Shown here: in pieces, positions 48,301-59,079 of the stretch | Numbering within the stretch: the first letter of the stretch is position 1 | Layout of the letters: each line of letters begins with the position of its first letter | From: Rhynchospora pubera | Taxonomy: Eukaryota; Streptophyta; Magnoliopsida; Poales; Cyperaceae | Length of the DNA stretch: 64,000 bases | Direction of reading: 5' to 3' | NCBI GenBank assembly: GCA_028095005.1 | Contig: CM051460.1 | Location: forward strand, 14,927,501-14,991,500 | Notes under the pieces: model-generated | Told to the model about the DNA's origin: nothing | Databases searched by the model: none | Seen by the model: only the letters and a program-made list of their open reading frames with translations | Translations under genes and position numbers: made by a program

Positions 48301-51300
48301 ACAAGTGTCAACCTAATTAAAAATAGTTTTAAAATAATTAAATTAGAAAATTTGCCACAAAGTCTTTAATAAAATTTGTAATTTCTCGTGTTACTATGCA
48401 GAGACTGAGTTATCTTTTTGGTAAATAATGTTATGATAGGTCAAATCATATTATGCTTCTTTCAATAAGCCAAGAGACGTATATTTTGAAAATAACAATA
48501 TATTATTAGAAAAACTTACAGAGAAATAAGAAATTACCTCGACGGTCTTATTGTTCCGCATAATTCATTCAAAATTCTGATGGGCTTTGTCCTCTTGGCA
48601 CACAAACCAGACAATCTTGCTATCTCCTATCAACATAATTTTTTGCAGAGAATCTTTTGAGTTTTGACTATGATAACATGAAAACAATGTAAAATTTTAT
48701 GCTAAAATCTTTTTCATTAATATTTTATGTTAAAATCTTTTGAATCTTAGATTTATGTTACAAATTTTTCGTGTTCTCATGTTTTTGGTACATTGCTAGA
48801 TTTGCATCCTAGGAGGATATTAAGAGAGCAAATAGGAAGTATCTTTGCAAACAATAGTTCTCTGAAGGAGTTAATTTCACTTAAGTTTAGCTTATATTAG
48901 TTTCTGAAGGTGACAACTGCTGGAAACACTTACAACAGGATATTATTAAATTAAAGCCACCACCCTATCTTAAATCTAATAAAACCAAATATTTATTCAT
49001 GGTATATATCCCTTTCAGCAAATCTATAAATCTCTCTCATATCCCACAACCCCACTCCATGGTTAGGTTCCCATAAATAGATACAACCATCAGTCAGACA
49101 TTTGATCGAACACCTTGTGGGCAGTGGGCTCATCGACACATCTAATCACTAAAATCTAACAAAAGATAAGACAACCTATTTTAAGTTTAAAGAGCAACCC
49201 TACTTAAGAACTCTACCAATAGAGATTTAATGTACGGCTCTCCGTACCGTGAGAGAGGAAAAGATTATGACGACTTTTGCCATCTCGTGTCGAGATGTAA
49301 TAAAACTCGAAATCAATCATCTCGCCAACTTGCTTAATCTCTTTGCATCTCCTCATCTCCTCTCTCGCACACACCAAACTTTGTGGAAATGTGGTGTGTG
49401 AACTGTGCTTCAAACCAAACGACACCATTCTCTTACGAGTATATATTTGGGAAGGGAAAAGTGAAGAAAGACGAACGGAGGAAAAATAATAATAATGATA
49501 TTTTAATTTCAGGGCAAAAAAGTTAATTTTGTCTTATTCACACTTCACTTTTTGCTTTCTTCACCTAAATTGGAATCCTGGCGGGGTGTGGCGCGCCACA
49601 CTGGTCGTCTGATCAAGATCCAATGGACAAGAAGAGCCCGTGCATGTAACAGATTGATAGGTCCGTAAAAAATAAACCGTCCGATAACAGATTGATAGGC
49701 CCGTAAAAAATGAACCGTAAAAAATGATGTAGCGCGTGAGCAGATCCGGATTGTCTTCACCTCAAAACCCGGGAACAGAATCTTATGTGCCGAACATGAA
49801 GATCATAATTGTTGAACCAGATTGGGCCCGTTAATTTCCCTCTAATTTAAAATATATTGTATGATCTGATCCGGAATGGTTAATATTTTTATGCAGTTTT
49901 AAGAATTGCATGTGGATTGTACGCTCGTTTTTTATTTTATTATTTATTTTCTATTTTTAATTATATATTTTTTATTTGCATGTGAAGCCCGTACGTAGTC
50001 TAGTTTTAGATGGACAGACGTTTTCATTTTTCCAAGAGAATGATGAGATACTGCTCTTTCGTTAGAAATGAAACAGAAAGGGCATCTTTTAATCACTAAA
50101 CAAGATTCTGATTTTTTGTGTGACATACAAAGAAATTTTTTTTTTTTTTTGAACAAACTAGTCCTTCGGTTGGTATTACCCTTTCTCACACTATTATTTC
50201 TTAATTTCAGCATAAAGTTTTTTTCTCTCTTCACCATCCTATATAGGTATCTATTAACGAAAAGTAATTATTTATTGAAATGGATGTATGTTTAAAGTGT
50301 CTCAAATATTTATGGTCCTGATGAAATCTTCTATTAGTATTAAATTAAAGAAGTGTAATAAAATTAAGGTGGCAATCACCAGTTCACCACCCTGCCATCA
50401 AAACTATATTGAGAAATTAAGTATCATTCAAGTTGGCAATCTCCCACCATTAGAGTTGTGAACGATTAGACAAATCACGTGATTCCGTTTCGTTTAAGCG
50501 AAACGGAACGAATAACAATACCAATTCTTATTTCGTTCCAATAACAAAACGGTAAACGAAATATCAGATTGTACCGTTTCGACTGTTTCAGTCTTATTTC
50601 AAATCGTTTTATGTGTTATTTCTGAAGTGAAATGGTTAACGAAACGAAATTTGTACCGTTTCAAAAACGGAACGGTTAACGAAATGGAATGCTGTACCGC
50701 ATTCCTTAATGAAAGGGAAAACGGAACAGCTTATTCCGTGCAATTCTGACGCGTTTGACAGCTCTACCCACCATGCCTTAAAAAAAAGCATCATGCAGGG
50801 AAGTATTAGAAAAGTAAACCATTTTTTCCGAAGTAAATGCAAGGAATTAAGGTTATATATTACTTTAAACATGAGTACTATTTTTGGTAGTCCACATATT
50901 TTTTTATAGCACTAACTCGAAAGCAAATAATCTTGTTATAACTACAAAATATTGAATTAGTATAATAGTAAGAAAAATAAAAATTATCTTTAGAATAAAA
51001 TTCTTAAGTTTTTTTTTTAATTCAAACAGCACAAAAGCTTTATACTCCATGAAAAAACTTTAGGAAAGTGAATTGATACTCAGCATTTTGTACCTCAAGG
51101 CCGTTGAGAGTAGCATTTAACAAAGTGGGAAGAGCTTGTCGACTATCCTGCATTTCTGCCTCCACTGTCAAATTCTCAAACCGAACTTCCACTTTTGTAG
51201 CTTCACCACCCATCCTATATTCATAAATCATGCATAAGCAACAAAAAATGTATTCTCTTATTGTTATATATCATCATTTCAGCAACTTTTCAATACGAAA

Positions 51301-51472
51301 TATAATACATATATATATTGTGTAAATTAATATCTATATATGTTAGTTTGTATCATTAAGAAAAGCTTGCAAAAAATATCTGCATTGATCACCTTCCATT
51401 TCTCTCCCTAAGCATCTTAAGGAACTCTTCATTGTCAGCATGAGTAAAAGGTGGGTCGTCTCTCCTCTTCAT
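39317..51472 (-). CDS. PDR-type ABCG transporter, full size (22 exons, 1340 aa)
   Basis: Plasma-membrane ATP-driven exporter of the pleiotropic drug resistance group, order NBD-TMD-NBD-TMD. Exons (minus): 51472-51393, 51214-51094, 48626-48538, 48312-48228, 48129-47970, 46562-46486, 46399-46349, 46275-46185, 46066-45765, 45585-44984, 44855-44695, 44408-44305, 43830-43665, 43464-43298, 43230-42898, 42320-42030, 41842-41759, 41649-41516, 41407-41180, 40627-40456, 40325-40071, 39586-39317. All GT-AG, phases agree, 4023 bases without a stop. NBD1: Walker A GPPGSGKST (about 103-111), signature ISGGQKKRVTIG, Walker B FFMDD (about 262-266) where MDE is usual. NBD2: Walker A GITGAGKTT (about 784), GLSAEQRKRLTIA, FMDEPTSGLD. 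The end LNFQRR is typical. The N-terminus is about 100 residues shorter than in most plant PDR proteins. Confidence 0.95.
39647..39753 (+). mobile_element. 5'-truncated Au-type SINE in ABCG intron 21
   Basis: A 69-bp insert (39666-39734) with CTAGCCTACCCCAACTTG and TTGGGACAAAAGGCAT, between 19-bp copies TATATTCTCTGTAAAACTC and TATATCCTCTGTAAAACTC, one mismatch. Confidence 0.85.
40978..41067. repeat. Partial duplicate of the ABCG exon 19 end inside intron 19
   Basis: GTTAAAATTTGAACTCACAT then GCCAATTTGCCAGAATACAG repeats the true exon 19 donor region at 41164-41220 with a 3-base gap and few changes. It includes a second GTGAGTTC donor on the minus strand. A SINE later split the duplication. 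Confidence 0.85.
41069..41157 (+). mobile_element. 5'-truncated Au-type SINE in ABCG intron 19
   Basis: A 53-bp insert (41087-41139) ending AAAGGCTTAG(TTG)n between perfect 18-bp copies TATTAAGGATTAGTTGGG (41069-41086, 41140-41157). Confidence 0.88.
43949..44150. mobile_element. Small MITE with ATGTTTGGTTTG ends in ABCG intron 12
   Basis: Inverted ends GCTTATATGTTTGGTTTG and, reversed, GCTTAGCGTGTTTGGATG. The interior is built of GAATAAGGAATAAG words that pair with CTTATTCCTTATTC, so it folds over nearly its full length. No target duplication read. Confidence 0.7.
47040..47340 (+). pseudogene. Degenerate LINE ORF2 fragment in ABCG intron 5
   Basis: A broken plus-strand frame gives AFLAKRILT and then RDRNYNLCNEDENGHHLFLK followed by Cys, matching the zf-RVT end of plant LINEs (compare NQEENVDHLFLHC in the LINE at 3014). 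Frameshifts and stops abound. It is much older than the LINE at 2996. Confidence 0.7.
47565..47750 (+). mobile_element. tRNA-derived SINE, copy 2, in ABCG intron 5
   Basis: Body about 47583-47731: GAGAACCAGCTCTTGGTCTA, A box TGGTCTAGTGG, B box GGTTCGAAATC, tail ATTTTCAAAAAAAAAA. Target duplication AAAATGTAGTATGAATTTG at 47565-47583 and 47732-47750, perfect. About 85 percent like copy 1 by eye. Confidence 0.92.
49570..49790. repeat. Dispersed repeat of the GATTGATAGGYCCG family, copy in ABCG intron 2
   Basis: Contains two tandem copies of AACAGATTGATAGGYCCGTA plus AAAAATRAACCGT (about 49647 and 49685). Start and end are not resolved. Confidence 0.55.
50443..50774. mobile_element. hAT-like MITE, CGTTTCGTTCC family, in ABCG intron 2
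   Basis: Element 50451-50766 (316 bp) between perfect 8-bp copies CCCACCAT. Tips TAGAGTTGTGAACG and, reversed, TAGAGCTGTCAAACGCG. Interior of CCGTTTCGTTTAAGCG and AAACGGAACG words. Confidence 0.88.
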
Positions 51473-51620
51473 GGTGTCTATCTCTCTCTAGAGTCTTGGC
51501 ACCGGTGCCAAGGCCCCTCTCTCTCTCTCTCTCTCTAGCTAGCTCTCTCCCGCTTGGTAAATTAAAGTTTATATTTTGATGTCAAGTGATGGAGTCATAT
51601 ATATATATATATATAAGATG
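51473..51620 (-). promoter_or_regulatory. ABCG core promoter and 5' leader
   Basis: An AT run with TATATATAAG-like sequence lies at 51599-51616, followed in sense by (GA)n (about 51516-51536) and an 18-bp perfect palindrome CTTGGCACCGGTGCCAAG (51495-51512), then the ATG at 51472. This compact layout supports the short N-terminus. The TATA call is inference. Confidence 0.55.
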
Positions 51621-52108
51621 GGTGAGCCAGTTCCAGTTGTAGAAAAAATTAAATTTTCTGGCTTCCAAACTACCATTGCTAGGTTAACAGAATAGGCAGG
51701 GACCCTACCATATTAAAATGTCATTAGTCATTAGAGAACTGGATTTTTTTTTTTTTTACCCATACCTTATACAACGACATTGTGTTTAGAAAGAACATAT
51801 ACTAAAATTATGTTTACTGTGGATCTCTTCATAAATTGCTGTGGACATAAGTCCATGTGAAAAAATAGTTCAAGCTACTTAACAAGGAGATAGAGAAATG
51901 ACGATCATGAGCTACTTCTTTGCTGATTGGATTTTATGCAGCCTGCTTAAATTAATAAACTTTGATTGGTGCATCGTTACATTTCTTTGGATATAGAAGT
52001 TATATATCTAGATTGTTTGTTCAAAATAGTTTGTTAAAATGCTAGTTACCAAGAATTTTCACTCATTGTCATTGGTATGGCATTTTGAGGCCGTCTATTT
52101 GTTTGTTC
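51621..52108. other. Upstream region of the ABCG gene, nothing recognised
   Basis: AT-rich. The limit of the right inverted-repeat arm may reach into 52020-52108, but matches there are weak. Confidence 0.4.
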
Positions 52109-52265
52109 ATATAGCTCCGTTTGGATGGTGTGGGAATAAGAGGAATAAGGGTAGAAGTATTGGGAAGTGTGTAACTTTGTGAAGAGTTTGGATTGTTTAT
52201 AATAAATTTGGGAGTAGGAAGAAGCTATATATTCCCTTATTCCTAGGCTCATCAAAACACAGCCT
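52109..52265. mobile_element. Small MITE with CTCCGTTTGGATGG end
   Basis: GCTCCGTTTGGATGGTGTGG at the left and CATCAAAACACAGCC at the right are imperfect inverted ends. The body GGGAAGTGTGTAACTTTGTG and AGAGTTTGGATT recurs at 60741-60875. Absent from the left inverted-repeat arm, so it arrived after the duplication. Confidence 0.68.
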
Positions 52266-52294
52266 AGAATACTATTCATGCATACGATACGGAT

Positions 52295-52562
52295 AGGGAT
52301 AGGGGTGAAAACAACGACTATTTTAACTATTTTTTCGTTTCTTTTCGTTTTGTTTTGTTTCGTCCACGGTTAAAGATTTTGGTTGCGTTTCAAAAATGAA
52401 ACGGATAACAAAAGCTTCAAACAGTTTCATCCATGTGTATTTTCGTAATTTCGATCGTTTCGTTCAAAACAAAACGGTTAACAGAATTGGTAGTCAATTT
52501 CGTGTCCAAAACGAAACGGTAATGCAATACCCTATTTTCGTGATCGTTTTAGACGTTATGTA
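52295..52562. mobile_element. hAT-like MITE, CGTTTCGTTCC family, inside the right arm
   Basis: Left tip TAGGGGTGAAAACAACG, right end ...GACGTTATGTACCCTA. Interior of CGTTTCTTTTCG and AAAACGAAACGG words. The left inverted-repeat arm gives the empty site (CATACGATACGAACC), with GATACGGA and GATCCGAA as an imperfect 8-bp duplication. Confidence 0.7.
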
Positions 52563-53952
52563 CCCTAGATCCGAACCAACACAAAATGCCAAAGGTCCAA
52601 AATGCTAAGCTTCCCTCGTGAAAGTAGGAAAGTAGGAATGTAGAATTGTTTGTTGCATTTTATACTACGTACTAAATTTGTGAAATTGACCCGCGCAATG
52701 TTTGGCTACATAGAAAGATCAACGACTCTTGAGATTCTACTGTTCATTCACGGGACTGTCTTAAGTTTAAATATGATTAAACTTTGTTAGGTATGAACCA
52801 TGTATAAGTTTTATGATATGTGCAAATTATGTACAAAATTATTATTTTTTATACATGAATTACTGATCAATAAGTGTGTGCGCTGAGTGTTTCCTAAAAT
52901 GAATCTAGAATGAAAAAAATTGCAACAAGAACCGGCCCTACGACAGGGTATTAAAATTTTTATGAAAGCAACACAATATTCATGTATTTTTTTCTTTCAA
53001 AAAAGTTTGAAATATATGAAAGCAACACAATATTCCTGTCTTTTAGTTTCCCTAGCTAGTTTGAAATATGTGAACGAGGTCCGCTAAAAAAAACTTGCCG
53101 ATGTAAATGGATATACATCGTTTCTCTCCTCTAATGCATTGGTTGTTTGTCCTAATGTCCTGTGTTAAAATATGATGAAGTGCTATTGGAATGAAATAGA
53201 AATTAAAGACAACGAAAATTCTAGTTTCTTTTCATATTGACTAATTAATGTATGCTGTCATTAAGTTTTATCTAGGTAGATAAGCTCAGGATTATTTCTG
53301 AGAGTTCAAATTTTGTTCAACCAAAACTGTCCAATGAACGAAACTTTCTTACTTGCATAAACCGTAGCTTTGTGTACGAAAAGATTGAAAGGTGCATAAA
53401 GGTTCGGCAAGTTTTCAATTTGTATTACCCAATTTTGACTCAAATTGACAAGAAATGTTTGTAGGCCCATTTCTTATAACAACCATCCAATTAAGAAGAT
53501 TCATTCTTTCCTCTCCAGTGTCTTCCTTTTAATTTTTTCAGTATAATTGGGAGGCGTTCCTCTCAATCTTAACCGTCCAATCTGGACAAAAAGGAAGGTT
53601 GCACTGGTGATTATGTTGATTGTCCTATTTTACAGATGATTTGTTCTTTTCATCTTCCATATCTGCAATTCTAGAAAGTTTTATATATAATTACCATATC
53701 AAAAGATGTATATATATATATAATTTTTCTTGAACAAAGATGGAGGCCATAACCATCTAATTATTTGAAATTAAACGTATGTGGAGCTTGAAGCTTTACT
53801 TCTTGGAAGTTAGCCTACCAGACCATATGTCATATTCAAAAAATATATATATATACTAGACCATATGTTGTTACTATGGAAGATATTGTTGATTGTTTTT
53901 AAGTTAGAAAAAAATTATTTTTTTTCTTTTCATAAACTCCTATAGTTGCTTA

Positions 53953-54290
53953 CACTACGGGAAAAAGGACCTTCTGTAACGGCACTTCTGTAACGGTTAT
54001 TGAAATAACCGTTACAGAATAGTGAGGCATTAGGCGGGAAAATAGGCGCCACAAATCTGTAACGGTTATTATGAAACAACCGTAATAACATTTCCGTCAT
54101 GGTCAGGGAAAAAAATGCATCAACCTTCTGTAACGGTTGTTGGATAATAACCGTTACAGATTTATTATATTCTGTAACGGTTATTATCCAACAACCGTTA
54201 CATAGAGGCAAATAATTTTGTTTTTATTTTTTTAGTGATTCTGTAACGGTTATTTGGAAATAACCGTTACAGAAAGGTTATGTATAAATA
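53953..54290. repeat. Left subterminal repeat block of CACTA element 1
   Basis: About ten copies of TCTGTAACGG in both directions, mostly as pairs separated by 4-10 bases (for example TCTGTAACGGTTATT then AATAACCGTTACAGA at 54239-54273). In En/Spm such repeats bind the element's own protein. Confidence 0.88.
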
Positions 54291-54625
54291 AAATATCATC
54301 CTCACTCATCTAACTCAGTCGCGCGCACTTTTCAACATTCAAACGGATCAGAAGTTCAAAGTATATTTTCATGAACTCCTCTTTATTTAAATTATTTTGC
54401 ATTTCGTTAATAATTTGAATATATATAGGCATCAATTTCGTTCATATAGTAAACGTCATCAAGTAGTAGCTAGCAATAATACACAGATCAGGTGAGAAAA
54501 GGAAGAGAGTGAAGGCAAAGTAAAGAAGAAAGCTCTTTGTTGATATTCCAAGAAGAAAATTTAAGGATTACAGCCATAAAGCATACAGAGCTAAACAAAA
54601 CATTTAAGACAAAGAGAAGAAGCAC

Positions 54626-55546
54626 TTAGAACTGCTGTACATTAAAGGAGGCATTAATAGCATTAAAGAACCAAGGCAGAAAACTTGAAGAGGCAATGGC
54701 TAAAAAGGGATCACCAGTAGCACAATGTACTGGCAAGGAGACACCAGAAGCTGATCCAGTAGGAGGAGCAACAGAAGCCGATTCAGTAGAAGTTGAATCG
54801 GTGTCAGTCGATGGTGGTGGAGGAGGTGGTGGAGGAGGTGGAGGAGGCACCCAAGGCCTGCCGGGGCCTACAAAAGGTGGTTCAGTGGGCCCTCCAACTT
54901 GTTCAAAACCTTCAATATGTACCCTAGCTCTGGCAGCTCGAGGATCTGCAGAGATAACCAAATGATGAGGGATCTCTGAGGGATGAGCTCCTTTAATAAG
55001 CAAACGCAAATGAAGGAAGATCCCATCAGAGAAGTGAGGAGCAGTGAAAATTGGATAACCAAACCCAGACACCAGCATGTTAATGGCACTTCTATTCCAG
55101 AGATGAAGAGGGGGACCAGTAATTCTGATTCTGGTACGATAAAGAGGAGGTTCATAAACTGTACCAGCACGCTCAGTCCACCTTGTTAGAACCAATCTAA
55201 CATTCTGCAGGTAAATGACACCTAGGCTGCAGATTTCATTCCTGACCCCTTGATTTGGGCAAACCAGAAGAAAATCTCCAGAGGTTGGGTGCACTGGAGA
55301 GAGACGATACTGGTGAACTGCAAAACCAAACTGACGTGCAAGTCTGAATCCCAAGCGGTGCTCAAGATCAGGCGGAAGTAATCCTTCTGCTTGGAATGTA
55401 ACAATCGCCGCTCTGTGCAGAACTTCATTTTCAGGGTCAAGATCTTGTATAGGAGAGTAAAACACATTTAAATGATCAGGTCTGAGATCTTCAAACTCAG
55501 CAGCACTGTTCATAGGCACAAATTGCCAATCATGAAGGTTTGCCAT
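54626..55546 (-). CDS. DUF4283-like transposon-associated protein, ORF A (306 aa)
   Basis: I recognise this only as a relative of plant transposon proteins with an RRM-like DUF4283 region; the call is by pattern, not alignment. Starts MANLHDWQFVPMN. The middle (residues about 60-200) has VTFQAEGLLPPDLEHRLGF, FLLVCPNQGVRNE, YLQNVRLVLTRW and a second fold-like block RTRIRITGPPLHLWNRSAIN. A proline run of 12 residues at about 235 is followed by a Ser/Thr-rich tail. Intact frame, good start. Directly upstream (55690-55740) a broken zinc-knuckle-like fragment (RCLVCLKFGHNC) is in another frame. Likely function is nucleic-acid binding (inference). Present in CACTA element 1 only. Confidence 0.6.
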   Translation of the reverse strand: MANLHDWQFVPMNSAAEFEDLRPDHLNVFYSPIQDLDPENEVLHRAAIVTFQAEGLLPPDLEHRLGFRLARQFGFAVHQYRLSPVHPTSGDFLLVCPNQGVRNEICSLGVIYLQNVRLVLTRWTERAGTVYEPPLYRTRIRITGPPLHLWNRSAINMLVSGFGYPIFTAPHFSDGIFLHLRLLIKGAHPSEIPHHLVISADPRAARARVHIEGFEQVGGPTEPPFVGPGRPWVPPPPPPPPPPPPSTDTDSTSTESASVAPPTGSASGVSLPVHCATGDPFLAIASSSFLPWFFNAINASFNVQQF

Positions 55547-55560
55547 ATCTGAAGAAAGAA

Positions 55561-55960
55561 CTAAAAAGGAGGAGAAGTGGAAGAGGCAGCAAGAGGGGAT
55601 TGAGTATTAATAGATGGGGGAGGGAGAGGAGAAGGCAAAGAGATTAAAGGAAGAATTGAAGAAGTTCTCTGACAATTATGACCAAATTTAAGACAAACCA
55701 AGCACCTCTTCGGAAGACTACAACTTGATTCAGGTGTTCTGATATTGAGATTCTGATATTGATGATTCAGGTACGTTCTGACCAAATTTAAGACAAACCA
55801 AGCACTTCTATCTAAGCTATTAATGATATTGAGATTCTGATATTGTACGATTCTGATATTGAGATTCTGATTTGATTGATACTTGTGAGGCAAACTAAAT
55901 ACTTTGTTTATTGTTTGTGTAATATGCATGATTATATATATGTTTGATATATGTGTGATA
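55561..55960 (-). pseudogene. Broken zinc-knuckle fragment upstream of ORF A
   Basis: A minus frame with RCLVCLKFGHNC, resembling the C-x2-C-x4-H start of a CCHC knuckle but lacking the final spacing, then a Ser/Pro-rich stretch ending 14 bases before the ORF A ATG. The knuckle-bearing block is duplicated: ACCAAATTTAAGACAAACCA occurs at about 55680 and 55780. Confidence 0.45.
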
Positions 55961-56225
55961 TGCTGCATGTGTTTAATGTAAATTGGGTACCAATCTGGTA
56001 CCAATTCGGCTAGCAAATTGGGCTAGCCAAAGCAAAAAAAGCGAAACAAAAAAAAGGACCTTCTGTAACGGTTATTAAGGAATAACCGTTACAGAATATT
56101 ATAATTTCATTTTTTTTTATTATAAACATTATCTGTATCGGTTATTACCTAATAACCGTTACAGAAGCCAATCTTCTGTAATAAGTCCTCTGTAACGGTT
56201 TGTTTAAATAACCGTTACAGAAAGG
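55961..56225. repeat. Internal end-to-end junction of CACTA element 1
   Basis: 55961-56171 repeats the right-end sequence 58981-59191 (GGTACCAATTCGGCTAGC, AGCGAAACAAAAAAAAGGAC, then TCTGTAACGGTTATT pairs) and stops at ACAGAAGCCAA, the word that precedes the true tip at 59550. From 56172 it continues as a left-end block (AACCGTTACAGAAAGGTTAT, as at 54260 and 61280). The tips themselves are gone. Confidence 0.78.
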
Positions 56226-57059
56226 TTATGTATTTAGGTTAAGTCTTCCCAGCCGCATTCCTTTCTCTCTTCTTTTCATTTTATTCAAAGAAATACCTCT
56301 CTTATCCCTTCTGTTTCACTCCAAAAAATAGCAAAAAATTTATAAAAATTCTGAAAAAAAAGAACAAAAATGAGAGCAGATTTGAGGTAAAAAAACAAAA
56401 AAATTGTATCGTATTTTTTCATATTTTTTCCTTATTTATTTCGGTTTTTTCATGAGAACGAGAGCAGATTCAACGGATCGATCGAAAGAACGAGAAGGAG
56501 AGCAGATTCAACGGATCGATCGAAAGAACGACAAGGAGAAGGAGAGCAGATTCAACGAATCGATCGAAAACTGGATAATTTTATATTTCTTCGGTACTTT
56601 CATAAACTCCTCTTTTTTCATATATATGCGATTTAGGGTTAACTGCTTTTTTTCCTTTTGCTTTTAAGTTGTAATTGACAAATAATTGAGCTTAATAATT
56701 GAGCTGAATTACGGTTGACAAACAATGCAATTTACATAGGCTGACAAACAATGCTATGGTCAATAGTGTCTGCCAATTGCATACCAGAGGTGTACATGAA
56801 GAAATTTTGTGTGTTAAGTTTTGAATTTCTCCTTGCATATGTATTATTGACCTCTGGTATGCGCATGAATCAAATTGCCTGTTGGCCACAAATGTCAAAT
56901 GTCAATAGAAACCTTTCTACTAAAGAGCAATATATATTGTTTCAAGCTTGATTCTGTATCTAAACATCACAAACATACATCTAAACATCACACAATTCTT
57001 GCCATTAACAGTACAATACAACAATAAATAACTGAGAAGTAAAAAAAAAAGGGCAGCAT
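56226..57059. other. Non-coding part of CACTA element 1 downstream of ORF B
   Basis: Nearly the same as 61300-62228 in element 2. Contains a tandem repeat around GAGCAGATTCAACGGATCGA at 56454-56570. No coding sequence. Confidence 0.6.
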
Positions 57060-58751
57060 CTAGGTAGAGGATGTGTCATCAGTAGAGCCATTGCTCTTCT
57101 TTGCTGCTTCCTGCTTCTTTGCCAAATCCATGAAGGTTTTTTCCATGTCTGTTTTCAAGTCAGTGCAATTATTGAAAAAGTTAAATGTATATTTATGTAG
57201 AGCTATTCTCTACACTAGGATTTATGTAGAGCTATTCTCTACACTAGGATTTATGTATTCTCTAAACTAGGATTTATGTAGGATTTAAACTATAGAAGTT
57301 ATTTAGGGCTTTTGAACATATTGTCTAGAAAGAAGCTATTCTCTAAACTAGGATTTATGTAGAGCTATTCTCTAAACTAGGATTTATGTAGAGCTATTCT
57401 CTAAACTAGGATTTATGTATTCTCTAAACTAGGATTTATGTAGGATTTAAACTATAGAAGTTATTTAGGGCTTTTGAACATATTGTCTAGAAAGAAGCTA
57501 TTCTCTAAGCTATTTAGGACTTCTGCACATATTGTTACTAGAAAGAAATGTAGAGTTACCTTCTGTGGAGAATGACATCTTGCTGGGCTCCTCTGAGGGT
57601 GTCTTCATGAGTTCATCGACTGATTGGTCCTCAGTAGGAGTTGTATTGTCACTCTCTGTGTCAGTTTTTTCATCCTCATCCTCATCAGTATCAGTCTCCT
57701 GAGAGCTTAGGTTGAACCCAGGGGGTACACTGGGCCCACTGGTGTGCCCTGGGCCCTCATGTTGAGCTCTGTGGCTCTCTTTCCTAGCCTGTTTCATCTC
57801 CTTCCTGAACTGTGCCTCAAGATCTTCTTGTACTCCTTTTCCTTTAGAAGTAGAGCTTGTAGGTTTGATTACCCTGGTGTCTCCAATGAGAACTCCTGTC
57901 TCCTTAGTTCTGCTTCCTCCCTTGGTTTGTGATCTAGTAATCATTGAGGGGATGACCTCATCTATCTTCCTTTTTTTTGCTTGAGTATTATTGGGGGTTG
58001 TGGTTTTTGCAGCCTTTTTCTTGGCTTTTCTCTTGCTCTGTCGCATGGTTGTAGTACTGCCAGAATCAACCCTATCAGGTGGATTGATACTTTGCAGTCT
58101 TGCCTCATCAGCAGGGGACCATTCAATCCTAGGCAAAGCTTTGATGTATTCATGACGTGGGTTTCTGATTTGTGGTTCCTCAACTACGTACTGAACACGA
58201 AGTAGGTCAATTTTTCCATTCCTTCTGTGCAATTCAAATGCACGAGAGGCTGGTATTCTATCCCTATGTTCAACCAATACTTCTACTCTAGCAAATCTGG
58301 CATCTATACCCATGTATGTTGGTGCATCAGCATGTAAAACTGTACCAAAAGGGAAAAAGATGTTTGCTCCATACCATGAGCACCATCCAAATGGAAGATC
58401 AGCAATTCTTACCCATAGCCTCACACTGTCTGCTCTGGGGTCTAGTTCCCTTGGAGGATCAATGAGGATGGGAAATGGCCGCCTCATGTTGTTTCCATAT
58501 GTGATTTCAATAGTGCCTTTTCTAAACATCTCATCGCGCCATTGCTCAGAGGGGCCGATGATGAGAAATCGGTTTTCTAGGAGTGTTGTCACTCTGTGTT
58601 GTCCTGCAGGGAGGCGTCTTCTCATCTCTATCATGACATCAAGCAAAGTTACACCTTCCATGGTTTGGATGACAATGGATTTGGTGATCTCTGCACTGGC
58701 CGGAGCAGTGATGTCGTCTTCATCAACTCTGATGGGATCAAGGTTTTCCAT
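57060..58751 (-). CDS. ORF B of CACTA element 1: DUF4283-like protein, two exons, 426 aa
   Basis: Exon 1 58751-57560, exon 2 57148-57060 (minus). The donor GAAG|GTAACTCT and acceptor TTGAAAACAG join in phase to a C-terminal tail MEKTFMDLAKKQEAAKKSNG and a TAG. Read without splicing, the frame would run into the intron and stop at 57510. N-terminal half: RRM/DUF4283-like, with VIQTMEGVTLLDVMIEMRRR, FLIIGPSEQWRDEMF and VRLWVRIADLPFGWCSWYG. A basic stretch of about 25 residues (SKRKAKKKAAKT to AKKRKIDE) looks like a nuclear localisation signal. The C-terminal third is acidic and Ser/Thr-rich. No catalytic motif. Nearly the same gene is in element 2. A role in binding the element's ends is only a guess. 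Confidence 0.7.
57190..57515. repeat. Nested tandem repeats in the ORF B intron
   Basis: A unit of about 30 bp (GAGCTATTCTCTAAACTAGG then ATTTATGTA) repeats several times, and a larger block of about 165 bp ending TATTGTCTAGAAAGAAGC occurs twice (ends near 57335 and 57497). Element 2 has only single remnants here. Confidence 0.85.
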
Positions 58752-59079
58752 GGTTGGTTTTTGAGTAGAGAGATAGGAGGGAGAAGTGAGAAATTAGTTT
58801 GAAACTGAAAAGGCGTGGGGTTCTACAGTTTGGTCAGTTATAGTAGAAATGATGAGTTTGAAACTGAAAATATGAAGAGTTGCGTGCTTTAATTTGAATT
58901 GTAATCATATGAAGAGTTGCGTGCTTTAATGAGTGTTCAGATAAGCATCTCTTGGAGTACTGGATTGAATTGTAACAGTATGCTGCATGTGTTATCTAAT
59001 GTAAATTGGGTACCAATTTGGTACCAATTCGGCTAGCAAATTGGGCTAGCCAAATCAAAAAAAGCGAAACAAAAAAAAA

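Noticed and set aside
54696..54965. Plus-strand frame with a glycine run opposite ORF A
   Set aside because: It is the antisense shadow of the proline run of ORF A.
57510..57559. Unspliced 413-aa ORF B ending in MCRSPK
   Set aside because: The last 16 codons are intron. Both CACTA copies keep a donor before them and an in-phase second exon further on.
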